Source of the DNA: JAWKUK01 sp964402175
GTDB lineage: Bacteria > Planctomycetota > UBA1135 > GCA-002686595
DNA: 64,000 nt
Assembly (NCBI GenBank): GCA_964402175.1
Contig: CAYOBN010000014.1
Span: forward strand, 1 to 64,000
Reading direction: 5' to 3'
The translations under genes were made by a program, and so were the position numbers. Within the stretch, counting starts at the first letter, position 1; each line of letters opens with the position of its first letter. Below the pieces are notes generated by a model that was given only the letters and a program-made list of their open reading frames with translations, did no database searches and was not told the origin of the DNA. Positions 62,415-64,000 of this stretch are shown here, one piece after another.

Positions 62415-63821
62415 ATGGGTCGCCTGACCGCCCTCCTGTGCTGCGTCGCCCTGCTGCCCCCGTCCGTCCGCGGCGCCGCCGCGCAGGACCTCGGGGAACA
62501 CGGCGACGGCGCGAGCGCCCTCCCGGCGCGCTTTCTGCCCCTCGTGGCCCCGTGGGTGGACCAGGGTTTTTTTCCCGGGATCGCCGTCGGCGTCGCCTCA
62601 CCGGAGGGCACGTGGCTCGCAGGTTTCGGCGAGACGGCGCTCGGCAGCGGGGTCGCGCCCGACGGCGACACGCTCTACGAGCTCGGCTCGATCACAAAGG
62701 TCTACACCGGGTTGCTGCTCGCGGACGCGCACCTCACCGGCGTCGTGCGGCTCACCGATCCGCTGGCCGCGCACCTGCCGCGCGGCACGGCGGTGCCGTC
62801 GGTGGCGGACCGACCCATTCGGTTGGTGGACCTCGCGACGCACGCGTCGGGCCTCGCGCGGCTCCCTTCGAACCTGCGCGCGGATGCGGCGGATCCGTAC
62901 GCGGCTTACGGCGCCGCGGAGCTCTACGCGGGCCTCGCCGCAGCGCGCCCGACGCGCGCGCCCGGCGAGGCGTACGCGTACAGCAACTTCGGCGCCGGCG
63001 CGCTCGGCCACGCGCTAGTACGCGCGCATGGGTTCGCGGACTACGAAGCGCTGACGATCGCGCGCCTGTGTGTCGTGCACGGCTTCGATGACACGCGGGT
63101 GCGGCCGACGCCGGCGCAGATGGCGCGGTTGGCGCCGCCGCACGATGCGGCGCTGATGCCGGGCAAGAGTTGGGGTTTCGACGCGCTCGCGGGCGCAGGC
63201 GCCCTGCGCGCGTCGACGCGCGACCTGGTCGCGTTCGGGCGCCTCTTCGTCGCGGGCGCGCTGCACACCCATGCCGCGGCGGCGGCGCTGACGCTCTGTG
63301 AGCACAGCCGAGCGCCGGGCGGGCCTCCGATGGGCCTCGGCTGGCACTTCCAGGACCGGCTCGAGGGCCTCGGGCGCGTCGCGTTCCACGAAGGCCAGAC
63401 CGGCGGTTACCACTCCGTGTTGCTCGTCGCGCCGCAGGAGCGCATCGTCGTGACGTTGCTGACGAACGCGCCCGTTCAGGGGCTGGGTCGGCTCGGCGTG
63501 GCGCTCCTGCGCGCCGCGGGTGGCCTCGCCGTCGAGCCCGAGGCGATCACGCCCCGCGGCGCCACCGCACCCGAGGCCCTCGCGGAACTGCCTGGCAAGT
63601 ACCGCGCGGGGTTCCTCGACTCGATCACGATCAGCGCCGAGGACGGGGTCCTGTTCGCGCAGCGCACCGGCCATCCGCGGGTCCGCCTGCACGCCGTCGG
63701 CGCCGACCGCTACGCGTTCCGTGTGCTCGACGGGACGCTGTCCGTCGACCGCGACGCCGACGGTGCGGTCAACGGGCTCGTGTGGGAGGCCGACGGCGAG
63801 CGAGTCAGCGCCAAACGCTGA
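62415..63821 (+). CDS. Serine hydrolase of the class C beta-lactamase/DD-peptidase type, exported
   Basis: A 468-residue exported enzyme. Signal peptide MGRLTALLCCVALLPPSVRG. Catalytic motifs of the serine beta-lactamase-like family: S92-I-T-K95 (ELGSITKVY), Y189-S-N191 (YAYSNFGAG) and a C-terminal H-E-G-Q-T-G-G block (FHEGQTGGYHS). A C-terminal beta domain of about 90 residues follows (LPGKYRAGFLDSITISAEDG), as in many esterase-type members. Substrate unknown: cell wall peptide or an ester. It is divergent from the SprT-like gene and convergent with the partial propeller gene at 63825. Confidence 0.88.
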   Translation: MGRLTALLCCVALLPPSVRGAAAQDLGEHGDGASALPARFLPLVAPWVDQGFFPGIAVGVASPEGTWLAGFGETALGSGVAPDGDTLYELGSITKVYTGLLLADAHLTGVVRLTDPLAAHLPRGTAVPSVADRPIRLVDLATHASGLARLPSNLRADAADPYAAYGAAELYAGLAAARPTRAPGEAYAYSNFGAGALGHALVRAHGFADYEALTIARLCVVHGFDDTRVRPTPAQMARLAPPHDAALMPGKSWGFDALAGAGALRASTRDLVAFGRLFVAGALHTHAAAAALTLCEHSRAPGGPPMGLGWHFQDRLEGLGRVAFHEGQTGGYHSVLLVAPQERIVVTLLTNAPVQGLGRLGVALLRAAGGLAVEPEAITPRGATAPEALAELPGKYRAGFLDSITISAEDGVLFAQRTGHPRVRLHAVGADRYAFRVLDGTLSVDRDADGAVNGLVWEADGERVSAKR

Positions 63822-63824
63822 GGC

Positions 63825-64000
63825 TCACTCGCCGCGCTGCGGCGCGAGCTCGACCGCGACGAGCTCCGACTGGCTCCGGATGACGAGGCGCGTGCCAGAG
63901 GCCGCCGGCGGCGCCCACATCTGGCCATCGCCGCGGACCTCGCGGAACGGCGCGAACGAACCGAGCTCGTTGTAACGCTCGGGGCCGAGCCGCACCGCGC
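63825..64000 (-). CDS. C-terminal end of a PQQ-like beta-propeller protein (partial)
   Basis: The minus-strand frame that ends with TGA at 63827-63825 reads VRLGPERYNELGSFAPFREV, RGDGQMWAPPAASGTRLVIR, SQSELVAVELAPQRGE. The FREVRGDGQMWAPPAxxxxRLxIRxxxxLxAxEL pattern is the usual last blade of planctomycete PQQ-binding-like beta-propeller proteins. The rest lies outside the window. Only four bases separate its stop from that of the convergent gene. Confidence 0.7.
   Translation of the reverse strand, partial: AVRLGPERYNELGSFAPFREVRGDGQMWAPPAASGTRLVIRSQSELVAVELAPQRGE

Overview
The window is about 64 kb of high-G+C bacterial DNA (single 60-base lines counted by hand give roughly 67-85 % G+C in core genes and 55-63 % in two accessory stretches). 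Gene content points to Planctomycetota: many secreted FG-GAP/beta-propeller proteins and proteins sharing one C-terminal secretion-type domain, PQQ-like beta-propellers, MoxR/DUF58/BatA/VWA gene sets, a TIGR04222 pair, an STT3-like membrane protein and an ECF sigma factor of planctomycete type. No rRNA, tRNA, CRISPR array or intact transposase was recognised. A run of 100 N (59266-59365) shows this is a scaffolded draft.

Layout. 1-4.2 kb: class Ia ribonucleotide reductase (nrdA, nrdB) behind a long C-rich leader. 4.4-13.8 kb: secreted proteins (three FG-GAP proteins, a DUF5060-type glycoside-hydrolase-like protein and a truncated beta-helix protein); much of this block has lower G+C. Two divergent genes here each carry an 8-bp tandem repeat between a good ribosome binding site/ATG and the signal peptide, and in both the repeat number puts the gene out of frame. 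13.9-20 kb: IS3 relic, glycine-rich/TIGR04222 pair, a TPR-membrane plus TPR-AAA+ ATPase operon preceded by a small membrane-protein frame with an internal TGA, a lipoprotein and a B3/B4-domain protein. 20-25.6 kb: BatA/VWA pair and yebC.

25.56-30.73 kb is a low-G+C insertion with three genes of unknown function (all minus strand), bounded by a perfect 178-bp direct repeat of the 3' end of yebC; the left copy completes an intact yebC and the right copy is a remnant. It looks like an integrated element that regenerated its target gene, but no recombinase is inside.

30.9-44.2 kb: SASA esterase/beta-helix protein, SulP permease, secreted proteins, a metallophosphatase, a broken sigma factor joined to a broken secreted-protein tail, two PQQ-like propellers and a DUF442-like phosphatase. 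44.3-53.4 kb: one long minus-strand operon (DUF4175-like protein, small protein, MoxR ATPase, large membrane protein, ABC ATPase, ABC permease, DUF58, second permease), with genes overlapping or nearly touching. 53.4-64 kb: M28 peptidase, zinc metalloprotease, CgeB-like glycosyltransferase and STT3-like protein (both cut by the N gap), SprT/DUF2786 protein, class C beta-lactamase-type hydrolase and the end of another propeller protein.

The points most worth following up are the paired octamer tracts (possible phase variation of secreted proteins), the yebC-flanked island, the small membrane protein with an in-frame TGA and a hairpin after it, and a degenerate repeat family sitting between convergent genes.
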